A stretch of DNA of 64,000 nt from Gilvimarinus sp. 2_MG-2023. Its GTDB lineage: Bacteria > Pseudomonadota > Gammaproteobacteria > Pseudomonadales > Cellvibrionaceae. The stretch is taken from NCBI RefSeq assembly GCF_030547685.1, contig NZ_JAUOQM010000044.1, positions 93,621 through 157,620 of the forward strand, in the 5' to 3' direction. Positions 8,481 to 17,723 of this stretch are shown in pieces. The notes beneath the pieces were generated by a model. The model saw only the letters and a list, made by a program, of their open reading frames with translations. It was not told the DNA's origin and did not search any database. The position numbers were made by a program, and so were the translations under genes. How positions within the stretch are numbered: position 1 is the first letter of the stretch; each line of letters opens with the position of its first letter.

Positions 8481-9407
8481 GTGGAGCTGAAAACTCTCAG
8501 AACATTTGTCGCGGTGGCAGAGTTGCGCAACTTCTCGGCCGCCGCGCGCAAGTTGCATACAGTTCAGCCCGCAGTGAGCCGGCAAATTGCCGACTTAGAA
8601 GCCGAGCTTGGCACCTCACTGCTTTGGCGCAGCACTCGCGAAGTGAGAATGACCGCGGCCGGCGAGGTATTGTTAGAGGACGCCCGCCGCTTACTGGCGC
8701 TCGAGGTGGAAGCTCGTGAGCGAGTGCTGCGAGCCGGGAGCGGACAAATCGGCCAATTGCGCATCGGTTATATGAGTTCGGCTACCGCACGTTTTCTGCC
8801 CGCTTTGCTCCAGCGGTTCGGTCGCGCTCACCCCGATGTACATCTGGAGTTGTTTGAAATGACAGCACAGCAGCAGTTGGAGGCCTTTGCCCGCGAGGAG
8901 ATTGACCTGGGGTTTTCGAGACCTCTGCCGGAGCGCGTCGAACTGGCAAGTTTGCCGTTGTATAGCGACCCACTCGTAGCGGTGGTGCCGTTGTCACACT
9001 CGTTGGCCAATCGCCGGCGGCTGTCACTTGAGGTCTTGGCACAAGAGAATTTTGTGCTATTTGAGCGTGCTCAGGCCAGCGGTTTGTTTGACCGAATCAT
9101 CGGCGCTTGCGGCGCGGCGGGCTTTTCACCTCGTGTGGTCAGGCAGGCTGCGCACATGCAAACCCTGCTCAGTCAGGTGGCAAGTGGTATAGGCGTCGCT
9201 ATTGCGCCCGCCTGTATCCGATTTCTGCAAAGTGAGGGGTGTGTGTTTATTGCACTACAGCCGGCGCTACCAGCCATTGAGTTGGAACTTCACTATGCTC
9301 ATTATCCCGTGCGGCCGACCGTTGAATCTTTTGTTGCGCAGGCTTGCCAAATGCGTGAGCACATTAAAACGCAAATGGAGTACCGAGAGCTGGGCGGGCG
9401 GAAATAA
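8481..9407 (+). CDS. LysR family transcriptional regulator
   Basis: A 308-residue regulator starting at GTG. The N-terminal winged helix-turn-helix is clear (MELKTLRTFVAVAELRNFS, then AARKLHTVQPAVSRQIADLE), followed by a linker helix and a periplasmic-binding-like effector domain (residues about 90-290). The GRLRIGY-type start of the effector domain appears as GQLRIGYMSS. Its divergence from the MFS exporter suggests it controls that gene in response to an unidentified ligand. Confidence 0.95.
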   Translation: MELKTLRTFVAVAELRNFSAAARKLHTVQPAVSRQIADLEAELGTSLLWRSTREVRMTAAGEVLLEDARRLLALEVEARERVLRAGSGQIGQLRIGYMSSATARFLPALLQRFGRAHPDVHLELFEMTAQQQLEAFAREEIDLGFSRPLPERVELASLPLYSDPLVAVVPLSHSLANRRRLSLEVLAQENFVLFERAQASGLFDRIIGACGAAGFSPRVVRQAAHMQTLLSQVASGIGVAIAPACIRFLQSEGCVFIALQPALPAIELELHYAHYPVRPTVESFVAQACQMREHIKTQMEYRELGGRK

Positions 9408-9426
9408 GTTAAGCCTAAGAATTATT

Positions 9427-9438
9427 GACAACGTTGTC
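9427..9438. promoter_or_regulatory. LacI-type operator
   Basis: GACAACGTTGTC is a perfect 12-bp palindrome with the central CG typical of LacI-family operators. It lies 136 bp before the sugar permease ATG and 20 bp after lysR. No LacI-family gene is present in the window, so the regulator would act from elsewhere. Confidence 0.6.
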
Positions 9439-9574
9439 TTTAGGGGTTAATGTCAGTATATCAGACGAATATATGAGCAAAATCGAAACGGCTAGCCTGT
9501 GGCTGGCATTAGCTACACAACAATAAAGATCGCATTGGCCTTGGGCCTCGGCGACGCTGGAAAGGGTAAGGTTT

Positions 9575-10939
9575 ATGACTGATCAAAAAACAACGCAGGC
9601 CACGGGTAGTGTGGTTGTTCCTATGGCGATTATCGCCGGGCTGTTTTTCATTTTCGGTTTTGTGACATGGCTAAACGGGGCCCTAATTCCGTTTTTGCAA
9701 ACTATTTGTGATTTGAGTGCGTTCCAGGCCATGTTGGTCGCCTCGGCGTTTTATGCCGCTTATACCTTTATGGCCTTGCCAATGGCGTACATCATTGAGC
9801 GCACAGGTTATAAAAACGGTATGGCATTGGGTTTGTTTATTGTTGCCGCCGGTGCTTTGGTTTTTATTCCGGCCGCTTATGGGCGCGACTTTACGATCTT
9901 TTTGTTGGCACAATTTATTGTGGGTTCTGGTTTAACCATTTTGCAAACCGCCTCTAACCCTTATGTGGTGAAACTGGGGCCGCCTGAGTCAGCGGCGGTG
10001 CGCATCTGCATTATGGGGCTGTTAAACAAGGGTGCGGGCGTCGTGGCGCCGGTGGTATTTACCGCCTTGGTGTTGTCGGGTATTACCGGCGTATCGGAGG
10101 CTGAGCTAGCTCTATTGCCGGAAGTTGCACGCGATGCCAAGTTAAATGATTTGGCCGGTCAATTAGTTAGCCCATATATCGGCATGGCTATCGCGCTGGC
10201 CGTGTTGGGGGTGGGTATGATCTTTGCTCCGATCCCCGATCTTGAAGACGAAGTCATTGAGGGGCAAGAAGACGGTGATATCCGTCTGTCGGGTGTGTTC
10301 CAATTTCCACATTTGGTGTTGGGCGCGTTGGCGTTGTTCTCCTATGTGGGGGTGGAGGTTATCGCTGGTGACGCCATTGGGCTGTTGGGTAAGCAGGCTG
10401 GTCTAGACAGTTCCGTGACATCTTTGCTGACCTCGTACACGATGATCTTTATGGTTATTGGCTACGCCATCGGTGTGGTGGCGATACCGCGCTTTATTAG
10501 TCAGCAAGTCGCGTTGACCGGATCGGCGATTCTCGGAATTATTTTTACCTTTTGTGTTATGACCGGCTCAATGGAAAATCAGCTGATGTCTGCCACAACC
10601 TTGAGTCTTTTTGGTATGCCCGAAATTCCCAATGCAGTGTATTTTGTCGCTCTGCTTGGTTTTGCCAATGCCATGTGCTGGCCGACAATCTGGCCGCTGT
10701 CGCTACAAGGTTTGGGTCGCTATACCTCCAAAGGCGCAGCGCTGCTGATTATGGGTATTGCCGGTGGTGCGGTACTGCCTCCCATTTACGGTCACTTTGC
10801 CGACAGTGGTGATGGTCAGCTGGCGTATGCGGTGTCGTTGCCGGCTTACTTATACATCTTGTTTTATGCGCTCAAAGGCCACAAACTCACATGCTGGGGT
10901 GGTAAAAAAACTGCACAGAGTGCAGCAAAGCAGGCGTAA
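9575..10939 (+). CDS. sugar MFS transporter (FucP/GluP/NagP type)
   Basis: A 454-residue permease of the fucose/glucose-galactose/N-acetylglucosamine:H+ symporter group. Family-typical segments include FIFGFVTWLNGALIPFL in helix 1, the FYAAYTFMALP segment, ILQTASNPYVVKLGP near residue 125, and a C-terminal half starting at about residue 245 (FSYVGVEVIAG). About 12 helices are seen. The LacI-type operator upstream implies carbohydrate induction. Which sugar is taken up cannot be decided; glucose, galactose, GlcNAc or fucose are all possible for this family. Confidence 0.92.
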   Translation: MTDQKTTQATGSVVVPMAIIAGLFFIFGFVTWLNGALIPFLQTICDLSAFQAMLVASAFYAAYTFMALPMAYIIERTGYKNGMALGLFIVAAGALVFIPAAYGRDFTIFLLAQFIVGSGLTILQTASNPYVVKLGPPESAAVRICIMGLLNKGAGVVAPVVFTALVLSGITGVSEAELALLPEVARDAKLNDLAGQLVSPYIGMAIALAVLGVGMIFAPIPDLEDEVIEGQEDGDIRLSGVFQFPHLVLGALALFSYVGVEVIAGDAIGLLGKQAGLDSSVTSLLTSYTMIFMVIGYAIGVVAIPRFISQQVALTGSAILGIIFTFCVMTGSMENQLMSATTLSLFGMPEIPNAVYFVALLGFANAMCWPTIWPLSLQGLGRYTSKGAALLIMGIAGGAVLPPIYGHFADSGDGQLAYAVSLPAYLYILFYALKGHKLTCWGGKKTAQSAAKQA

Positions 10940-10955
10940 AAAAATAGCGGTTATT

Positions 10956-10990
10956 AAAAAGGCCCTGACAGCAATGTCAGGGCCTTTTTT
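10956..10990. terminator. bidirectional terminator
   Basis: A perfect 10-bp stem GGCCCTGACA/TGTCAGGGCC with a GCAA tetraloop is flanked by A and T runs. It serves the sugar permease on the + strand and the convergent deacetylase gene on the - strand. Confidence 0.92.
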
Positions 10991-11008
10991 TGTGGAATTG
11001 AAAAATGT

Positions 11009-11779
11009 TTAAGGCAGGTTTTTCTGAACGTGTTGCATAATGTTGATGTAAGTATCTACCCAGTAGTCTTGTTTGTTTTTATCAAAATACGCTAATAATT
11101 CTCGGTGAGTTTGATCGCTAACGGATAGGTGGTCCCCGCCAATGCCGTGAAAAATCAATTGTACTAATGCGTATTCGGCGCTAGCGGCTTCAACCATGCC
11201 GATCAACTCTGCGCCACTTTGGCCATGGGGAAGAAAAACTTGAGTAAAGTTTTTCGGTTGCGGTTGTTCCGATCCTTTAATCGAGACAAAAAGATCGCTT
11301 ACCGCGGGTAAATAGTTACCGTTGGCGGTTTCGGTGTGGCCACACGGCGGGGTAAAGGTGCGCCCTTGTTTGCCGTCAATCGCATGAAGAAAGGCATTGG
11401 CCACTAAGATTTCATCACGCATCTGCTCGACCGTGCGCTTATCTATATCGTTATACGCCTTTACCCAATCTGTTCCCGGCTGCGACTTGCTGCATGCGTG
11501 ATAAATGGTGTGGTTGCCTAACTCGTGTCCATCTGCTGCCGCCTGGCGCCACTCGGTCAAACGATCATAGGTAACAGATGCTGATAGGTTTAAGTAAAAC
11601 GAGCCTTTGAAGTTGTATTGGTTAAGCGCGGGTATGGCGTTGTCGAGCTGACTGTTTAATGAGTCATCGTAAGAAAGGCTGATAGCGGTTTTTTGTCCTG
11701 CAGGCCAGGGGTAAGTTTCAACCGCTTGGGCGCTGGAAAGGCCGAACAGTATGGCTAAGGTAATTAGAGTCGTTTTCAT
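11009..11779 (-). CDS. secreted polysaccharide deacetylase family protein
   Basis: A 256-residue exported protein from the ATG at 11779. The signal peptide is MKTTLITLAILFGLSSAQA with cleavage before VETYP. The NodB-type fold is shown by SYDDSLNSQL (metal and catalytic Asp pair) and the second motif NHTIYH (metal-binding His pair). Members of carbohydrate esterase family 4 remove acetyl groups from chitin, peptidoglycan or xylan. The substrate here is unknown; the neighbouring sugar permease hints at carbohydrate use, but the two converge and are not co-transcribed. Confidence 0.88.
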   Translation of the reverse strand: MKTTLITLAILFGLSSAQAVETYPWPAGQKTAISLSYDDSLNSQLDNAIPALNQYNFKGSFYLNLSASVTYDRLTEWRQAAADGHELGNHTIYHACSKSQPGTDWVKAYNDIDKRTVEQMRDEILVANAFLHAIDGKQGRTFTPPCGHTETANGNYLPAVSDLFVSIKGSEQPQPKNFTQVFLPHGQSGAELIGMVEAASAEYALVQLIFHGIGGDHLSVSDQTHRELLAYFDKNKQDYWVDTYINIMQHVQKNLP

Positions 11780-12392
11780 TATAAGTATCCATGTTGGTCT
11801 GTTATTTCTTACCATAAAGAGTATACCAAGACGCTGTCATTTCGCAGTAGCCGCTGCGTGTAACACTGTAAAAGTGTGGAGATTAATTCAAAGGCGTTGC
11901 GGGGTGCTCCAGGAGCGAGAGCTGAGCCTGACTAAGTGATTGATAATATTGATGGTTTTGGGGTTCTGAGGCTGTCGCTCAGGCCTCGCTGTTGATTTTG
12001 CCAACGCTGCCGTCAAAGTGTTAGCAGACGAGCTAGAGGAAGCATTGTCTTGTTTGCAATTTCTTGTGCCATTAAGCAGAGTTTAAACAAAGCTGTGTGT
12101 GATTCATAAATGGAATTGCTCGTGCTTACATTTCATTTCTCCTGGTCCTTATAGATACCCGCTTGGTTTGAATGAGGGCGGGGTGTCGGCTGCAACGTAT
12201 AAAAACGGAAAAATTTACAATTCCTTGCGCTGTTTCGGGGCGCATAAATTCTCTGTGCGCCGTCACGGGTCGCTATTGGTGGTTTTTTTCGCATTAAACT
12301 TATGCAGTCAACGATTGGAACAACCCTTGCCTAGAGACTAGTATCAGGGCTGAAACCTCTATTTGTTTTTGCCATCGATTCTAAGGAGCTGT
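11780..12392. other. gene-free region before ectoine operon
   Basis: About 610 bp between the deacetylase start and doeB2. It should hold promoters for both, but I cannot point to a convincing -35/-10 pair. A poorly coding 80-codon open frame (12099-12341) contains a short motif, GVSAATYKNGKIY, that resembles the helix-turn-helix of IS3-family OrfA proteins and might be a decayed transposase trace. Confidence 0.4.
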
Positions 12393-13553
12393 ATGACACC
12401 ACAGTGGCAAGAGATTATCAGCCAAGCTCAGGCACTGCGTAGACAACTTCACAGTGAGCCTGAATTGGGTTGGCAGGAATTTAATACAGCACAGCGTATT
12501 CGTCAGGAATTGGATCTGCTCGGTATTAGTTGGCGAATTTGTGCCGAAACCGGTACGGTCGCTACATTAGCTCCCAAGGCCCCAGGTCAACACATCGCAT
12601 TGCGTGGAGATATAGATGCGCTTCCCATCAATGAGAGCACTGGCCAACCGTGGTCGTCCACTCGCGCGGGTTGCATGCACGCTTGCGGTCACGACGGGCA
12701 CACCGCCACTCTAATGGCATCGGCGATGTGGCTAAAACAGCATGAAGCGCAATTACCGGGCCCTGTGACGTTATTGTTTCAACCGGCCGAAGAGGGTGGG
12801 CACGGCGCTCGCGAGATGATTAAAGATGGTGCCCTTGAAAATGTTGACTGCATTTACGGTTGGCACAATTGGCCTGCAATCGAGTTTGGAAAGCTTGTTT
12901 GCCCCGATGGTATTGTGATGTGTGGTAACGGCACATTTGACATTATTCTTCACGGTCAAGGTGGTCATGCCAGTCAGCCTGAACTGTGTCGAGACCCTGT
13001 GCTGGCGGTGGGGGCATTGGTACAGGCACTACAGCAAATTGTCAGCCGGCGCTTACCCCCTCAGCAAGCCACAGTGCTTAGTGTCACCTCAATTGAGGCG
13101 CCCAGTGGTCCCACCGTTATTCCCGAAACTGCGAAAATTGGCGGTAGCATTCGCGTGTCAGATCGAGCAGCACGCGATCAAGTTAATCAATTAATTACTG
13201 AAATTTCTGAGCAAATTGCCGTTGCCTACGGTGTCACCGCCGAGGTGAATATTTATCCGCGCTATGACGCCACCATTAATCATGCCGAGTATGCGCAAAA
13301 TATGCGTCGCTTGTGGTGCCGCAATAACACAGGTCAGGTTTTGGATGAGAATATTGCTATTCCGATCATGGCGTCGGAGGATTTTAGCTACTACCTTAAA
13401 CAAGTCCCGGGGGCGTTTGCCCTTATTGGCGCCGATGATGGTGATAATCATCACTATGCCTGTCACAACCCAAATTACGATTTTAATGATCGATTGATCG
13501 ACCCAGTGGTGAAATTATTTAGTCAGTTAGTGGGAGCACCCATGCCACAGTAA
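12393..13553 (+). CDS. doeB2: M20 deacetylase, probable DoeB2
   Basis: A 386-residue M20-family metallo-amidohydrolase. Metal-site motifs are GDIDALPI, HACGHDGHTATLM and QPAEEGGHGAREMIKDG. By family alone it could be a hippurate or amino-acid amidohydrolase. Its place as first gene of an operon with ectoine hydrolase, DABA aminotransferase and semialdehyde dehydrogenase makes N2-acetyl-L-2,4-diaminobutyrate deacetylase (the M20 type, DoeB2, in place of the unrelated DoeB/EutE) the best call. The ATG at 12393 has AAGGAG at 12383-12388. The next gene is 47 bp downstream. Confidence 0.8.
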   Translation: MTPQWQEIISQAQALRRQLHSEPELGWQEFNTAQRIRQELDLLGISWRICAETGTVATLAPKAPGQHIALRGDIDALPINESTGQPWSSTRAGCMHACGHDGHTATLMASAMWLKQHEAQLPGPVTLLFQPAEEGGHGAREMIKDGALENVDCIYGWHNWPAIEFGKLVCPDGIVMCGNGTFDIILHGQGGHASQPELCRDPVLAVGALVQALQQIVSRRLPPQQATVLSVTSIEAPSGPTVIPETAKIGGSIRVSDRAARDQVNQLITEISEQIAVAYGVTAEVNIYPRYDATINHAEYAQNMRRLWCRNNTGQVLDENIAIPIMASEDFSYYLKQVPGAFALIGADDGDNHHYACHNPNYDFNDRLIDPVVKLFSQLVGAPMPQ

Positions 13554-13600
13554 GTACCACATCGAAGGCTGTTTAGCCGTGTCAAGGTTAGGAGAAAGTT

Positions 13601-14869
13601 ATGAGTATTTTTACAGCGCGTGAATCTGAAATCCGAGGTTACTGTCGTGTCTATCCTGTTGTGTTTGATACGGCGAGTAATGCGATTCAGGTGGATGATC
13701 AAGGCAAAGAGTATATTGACTTCTTTGCCGGTGCCGGAGTGTTGAACTTTGGCCACAACAACGAGCGAATGAAACGCGCGGTAATTAATTACATCGAGTC
13801 CGATGGTGTAACGCACAGCTTGGATATGCACAGCACGGCCAAGCAAAAGTTTATGGAGCGTTTTACCTCTACCATTCTGGAGCCGCGCTCCATGCCGCAT
13901 AAAATGCAATTTATGGGGCCCACTGGCACCAATGCGGTGGAAGCTGCCCTTAAGATTGCGCGCCGAGCAACAGGGCGTACGCAGATAGTTGCTTTTACTC
14001 ACGGCTTTCATGGTATGACATTGGGCGCTCTGGCGTGTACTGCCAATCAGGCTTTCCGTGCGGCGTCAGGCGTACCACTGGAGCACGTGTCCCACTTTCC
14101 TTTCGATTGCACCGAGGCTAACGCTATTCCCGGCGGCGGCGCAGATGTGATTGAACAGATGCGCTGGCTATACACAGAGGGCTCATCCGGCATGACCCCG
14201 CCGGCGGCTTTTTTGGTAGAAACCATTCAGGCTGAAGGTGGCGTTAATGTAGCCAGTAAAGAATGGCTGCAGAGTTTGGCTGCGCTTGCGAAAGAGCTAG
14301 GTTCGTTGTTGATTATTGATGATATTCAAATGGGCTGTGGTCGAACTGGTTCGTACTTTAGTTTCGATGAAATGGACATTGATCCAGATATTATCTGTCT
14401 GGCAAAAGGTATCGGCGGTTGGGGTACACCCATGGCGATGAATTTAATTAAGCCCGAAGTGGACAAGCATTGGAACCCGGGTGAACACACCGGCACCTTC
14501 CGAGGTCAAGGGCTCAGTTTTATTGCTGGAGCCGAAGCGCTCGGTTATTTCGAGACGCCAGACTTAATGGATGAGGTCAAAGTCAAAGGCAAGGCTATGT
14601 ATGACGCCGTTGCCCCGTTAGAAGAAAAGTACGAGTCGGTACACATCCGCGGCCGGGGTATGGTTTACGGCGTGGATGTGGGCGATGGTGCAACCGCCAA
14701 GGCAATTATCAGTGCTTGTTTTGACGATGGCTTGCTCGTGTCGGCCTGTGGTAGCGGTGGGCGAGTGATTAAACTTATTCCGCCTTTGACAATTCCGCAA
14801 GATCAGATGGAAACCGGTTTGGCAACGCTGCTTAAGCATGCCGAAAAAGTGTTAGGGGGTGGTGCATGA
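13601..14869 (+). CDS. doeD: L-2,4-diaminobutyrate aminotransferase
   Basis: A class III PLP-dependent aminotransferase of 422 residues in the EctB/DoeD group: ESEIRGYCRVYPVVFD, IDFFAGAGVLNFGHNN and SDGVTHSLDMH are characteristic. The PLP lysine lies in CLAKGIGGWGTP, and the cofactor Asp in LIIDDIQMGCGRTG. EctB makes diaminobutyrate for ectoine synthesis while DoeD consumes it in ectoine breakdown. Since the neighbours are catabolic and ectA/ectC are absent, the DoeD role (diaminobutyrate to aspartate semialdehyde) is inferred. A strong ribosome site (TAGGAGAAAG) precedes the ATG, and its stop overlaps the doeA start. Confidence 0.88.
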   Translation: MSIFTARESEIRGYCRVYPVVFDTASNAIQVDDQGKEYIDFFAGAGVLNFGHNNERMKRAVINYIESDGVTHSLDMHSTAKQKFMERFTSTILEPRSMPHKMQFMGPTGTNAVEAALKIARRATGRTQIVAFTHGFHGMTLGALACTANQAFRAASGVPLEHVSHFPFDCTEANAIPGGGADVIEQMRWLYTEGSSGMTPPAAFLVETIQAEGGVNVASKEWLQSLAALAKELGSLLIIDDIQMGCGRTGSYFSFDEMDIDPDIICLAKGIGGWGTPMAMNLIKPEVDKHWNPGEHTGTFRGQGLSFIAGAEALGYFETPDLMDEVKVKGKAMYDAVAPLEEKYESVHIRGRGMVYGVDVGDGATAKAIISACFDDGLLVSACGSGGRVIKLIPPLTIPQDQMETGLATLLKHAEKVLGGGA

Positions 14870-16131
14870 TTCAGCGCGATGATATGACATTCCCGTTCGA
14901 AGAATACGAGCGGCGTTTAACGGCACTGCGGGCGCGCATTGAAGAGCGGCATTTAGATGCCGTAGTAATTACCGACCCCGAAAACATCATGTATTTAACG
15001 GACTATCAAACCACCGGTTACTCCTTTTTTCAGGCGTTGGTAGTACCGTTAGAAGATGAGCCTTTTATGATTACCCGCGCCATGGAGGAGTCCAACATTA
15101 TTGCGCGCACTTGGGTCGAGCGCACTCGTCCCTACCCCGATACTGGGGACGCCATTCAAATGTTGGTAGATGCGTTGCGTGAATTTGGTTTGTCCAAAAA
15201 ACGCATCGGCTACGAGCGCAACAGCTACTTCTTCCCCGCGTATCAGCAAGACACAATCCATACCACGTTAACTGAGGCGAAGCTGCTTGATTGTTTTGGT
15301 ATTGTCGAAGAGGGACGCGTATGTAAATCACCGGTGGAAATTGCTGTGATGCGCAAAGCGGCACTGGCTACCGAGGCCGGTATGTCAGCTGGTATTTTGG
15401 CGTGTAAAGCCGGTGCCACCGAGAATGAAATTGCGGCCGCCATCAGTGATGGAATGTTCCGCGCCGGCGGCGAGCCCCCCGCGGTAATGCCCTATGTCAC
15501 ATCTGGGCCGCGCAGCATGATAGGTCACGCCACCTGGGAAGGTCGCACCGTACAGCCCGGTGAACATGTGTTTTTGGAGGTGGGCGGTTGCTATCGGCGC
15601 TACCACACCGCCATGATGCGTACGGTTGTGCTGGGTGATTTAACTGACTCTATGTATAAAGCGCAAGAGAAAATGAAACACGCGCTGTCAGCTATGCACG
15701 ATTATTTTCAACCGGGTATGACGGTGTCAGATGCGGATAATTTAATTCGCAATATCATTTCTGACAATGATGTCGGCGCGCGCTTAATTACCCGCTCCGG
15801 TTATTCCATTGGTATCGCTTTCCCGCCCAGTTGGGACGAAGGTTATATTGTCAGTCTTAAGCAAGGCGAGTCGGCGGTGCTTAAAGAGGGGATGACTTTC
15901 CATATTATTCCCTGGATGTGGGGCGTGGATGGCGACAAAACCTGTGGCATCTCAGATTCCATTCACATTACCGATGAAGGTTGTGAGTCATTTTTCAAAA
16001 TGGATCGTGACTTCACCGTTAAAAGTGATGAAGGTGTCAGTGTCGCGCAATTAAGTACACAGCGCGCCAAGCAAAAGAAATCGGACAAGTCCCCCGCGCC
16101 TGCGGACGATGACAAAACCCAGGAATCCTAG
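14866..16131 (+). CDS. doeA: ectoine hydrolase
   Basis: A 421-residue creatinase/prolidase-like (M24) protein. The N-terminal creatinase domain contains ITDPENIMYLTDYQTTGY; the C-terminal pita-bread domain contains ASGPRS-type (here TSGPRSMIGHATWE), FLEVGGCYRRYH, and the ectoine-hydrolase segment RSGYSIGIAFPPSWDEGYI. These match DoeA/EutD, which opens the ectoine ring to N-acetyl-diaminobutyrates. Cytoplasmic. The start overlaps doeD (ATGA). A Lys/Asp-rich tail of about 25 residues at the C-terminus is longer than I would expect. Confidence 0.92.
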   Translation: MIQRDDMTFPFEEYERRLTALRARIEERHLDAVVITDPENIMYLTDYQTTGYSFFQALVVPLEDEPFMITRAMEESNIIARTWVERTRPYPDTGDAIQMLVDALREFGLSKKRIGYERNSYFFPAYQQDTIHTTLTEAKLLDCFGIVEEGRVCKSPVEIAVMRKAALATEAGMSAGILACKAGATENEIAAAISDGMFRAGGEPPAVMPYVTSGPRSMIGHATWEGRTVQPGEHVFLEVGGCYRRYHTAMMRTVVLGDLTDSMYKAQEKMKHALSAMHDYFQPGMTVSDADNLIRNIISDNDVGARLITRSGYSIGIAFPPSWDEGYIVSLKQGESAVLKEGMTFHIIPWMWGVDGDKTCGISDSIHITDEGCESFFKMDRDFTVKSDEGVSVAQLSTQRAKQKKSDKSPAPADDDKTQES

Positions 16132-16139
16132 GAGGTGGT

Positions 16140-17501
16140 ATGTTAACAGCCAACAATCCGTTCACCGGAGAAAAAATCGCTGAATACGAATCGCTGGATG
16201 CCGAGCAAGTGAGCGCTCGTATTGGTCAGGCGAGCGAAGCCTTTGCGACCTGGCGACACACCTCTTTTGCCGAGCGCGCCAAAGTGCTAACCGCTGTGGC
16301 TGCTGAGTTGCGTAAACGCAAAAGCACAATAGCGCAGTATATGGCCGATGAAATGGGTAAGCCGGTACGCGAAGGTGAGCCTGAGGTGGAAAAAGCAGCC
16401 TGGTGTGCCGAGTACTATGCAGAGCATGCTGAGGAATACTTAACGTCGGAGTCACTGCCTTCCGATGCCAGCCACAGTTATGTCTGCTATCAACCGCTGG
16501 GCACGCTCTTGGGGATTTTGCCCTGGAACGCGCCTTTGTGGCTGGCCTTTCGTTATTTGGCGCCGGCGTTAATGGCGGGTAATACCTGTGTTATGAAGCA
16601 CGACCCCAATGTGCCGGCCAGCGCTCAGTCTATCGCCGATGCTTTTGTCGCCGCCGGTGCGCCGGAAAATATTATGGTGAATTTGCCGGTGGAAACGAGT
16701 TTGGTGGAAAAAGCCATTCGCGATCCTCGCATTGCCGCGGTGTCTTTTACCGGCTCGGCCGGTGCCGGCAGTAAGGTGGCCGCGGTGGCCGGTAGTGAAA
16801 TCAAACCCTGTGTGCTGGAACTCGGTGGTTCCGATCCCTGTATTGTCCTGGCCGATGCCGATTTAGAGGCTGCAGCGGATGTTGCGGTTTTATCTCGCAT
16901 TATTAACGCCGGTCAGTCCTGTATCGCCGCCAAACGCATACTGGTTGAGGAGTCAGCAATGGATAAATTTGTCCCTATGCTGAAGTCGCGCCTGCAAGCT
17001 TTAAAAATGGGTGATCCTAAAGATGAGCAAACACAAGTCGGCCCCATTGCCCGGCGCGATTTGCAGCTAAATTTGCATCGCCAGGTTAGCGAGACGGTCG
17101 AGGCCGGGGCAAAATGTTTGCTGGGTGGTGAGTTACCAGACAGTGCAGGTTACTTCTATCCAGTGACTTTATTGACGGAAGTGACTGCGCAAATGACGGC
17201 GTTTCGGGAGGAAACTTTTGGCCCCGTAATGGCTGTCACATCGGTGTCTGGCATTGAGGAGGCGATAGAGCTTGCCAATGACAGCGATTACGGCTTGGGC
17301 GCCGCTATCTGGACGGCGGATGTCAAACAAGCCGAGCAGTGGGCGCAGCAAATTGACGCAGGTCAGGTAGCCATTAACGGAATTGTCAAAACCGACCCGC
17401 GCCTTCCCAGTGGCGGTATCAAGCGATCTGGTTTTGGCCGGGAACTCGGTCCGCACGGCATTAAAGAGTTCGTCAATGCCAAGCAGATTTGGGTGAAGTA
17501 G
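16140..17501 (+). CDS. doeC: NAD-dependent aldehyde dehydrogenase, probable DoeC
   Basis: A 453-residue aldehyde dehydrogenase. The oxyanion Asn130 (LPWNAP), general base Glu227 (LELGGSDP) and nucleophile Cys261 (NAGQSCIAAKR) are all present. Sequence style is closest to succinate-semialdehyde dehydrogenases of the Sad/GabD type. As last gene of the ectoine operon it most likely oxidises aspartate semialdehyde to aspartate. GGAGGTGGT directly before the ATG is a strong ribosome site, 8 bp after the doeA stop. Succinate semialdehyde remains an alternative substrate. Confidence 0.85.
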   Translation: MLTANNPFTGEKIAEYESLDAEQVSARIGQASEAFATWRHTSFAERAKVLTAVAAELRKRKSTIAQYMADEMGKPVREGEPEVEKAAWCAEYYAEHAEEYLTSESLPSDASHSYVCYQPLGTLLGILPWNAPLWLAFRYLAPALMAGNTCVMKHDPNVPASAQSIADAFVAAGAPENIMVNLPVETSLVEKAIRDPRIAAVSFTGSAGAGSKVAAVAGSEIKPCVLELGGSDPCIVLADADLEAAADVAVLSRIINAGQSCIAAKRILVEESAMDKFVPMLKSRLQALKMGDPKDEQTQVGPIARRDLQLNLHRQVSETVEAGAKCLLGGELPDSAGYFYPVTLLTEVTAQMTAFREETFGPVMAVTSVSGIEEAIELANDSDYGLGAAIWTADVKQAEQWAQQIDAGQVAINGIVKTDPRLPSGGIKRSGFGRELGPHGIKEFVNAKQIWVK

Positions 17502-17575
17502 TGGTATAGGTTGCCGGTGTGCGGAGAGCGACTAACAGTTGGTTGCTCTCCGTATACCTGAGCCAGATACTGTAC

Positions 17576-17649
17576 CGCAGAACGCAGAACGCAGAACGCA
17601 GAACGCAGAACGCAGAACGCAGAACGCAGAACGCAGAACGCAGAACGCA
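17576..17649. repeat. 7-bp tandem repeat (AACGCAG)n
   Basis: Nine complete AACGCAG heptamers (17581-17643) with partial units on both sides lie between the ectoine operon and a convergent membrane protein gene. Copies are perfect, which suggests a young or still-changing microsatellite. Confidence 0.95.
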
Positions 17650-17723
17650 CATAAGTGCGATACTGCCTCTTACCTCAGTACCTTTTAAGGCCGAGTTTTT
17701 GTTCGGTTGGGCGGCTTGTTAAG

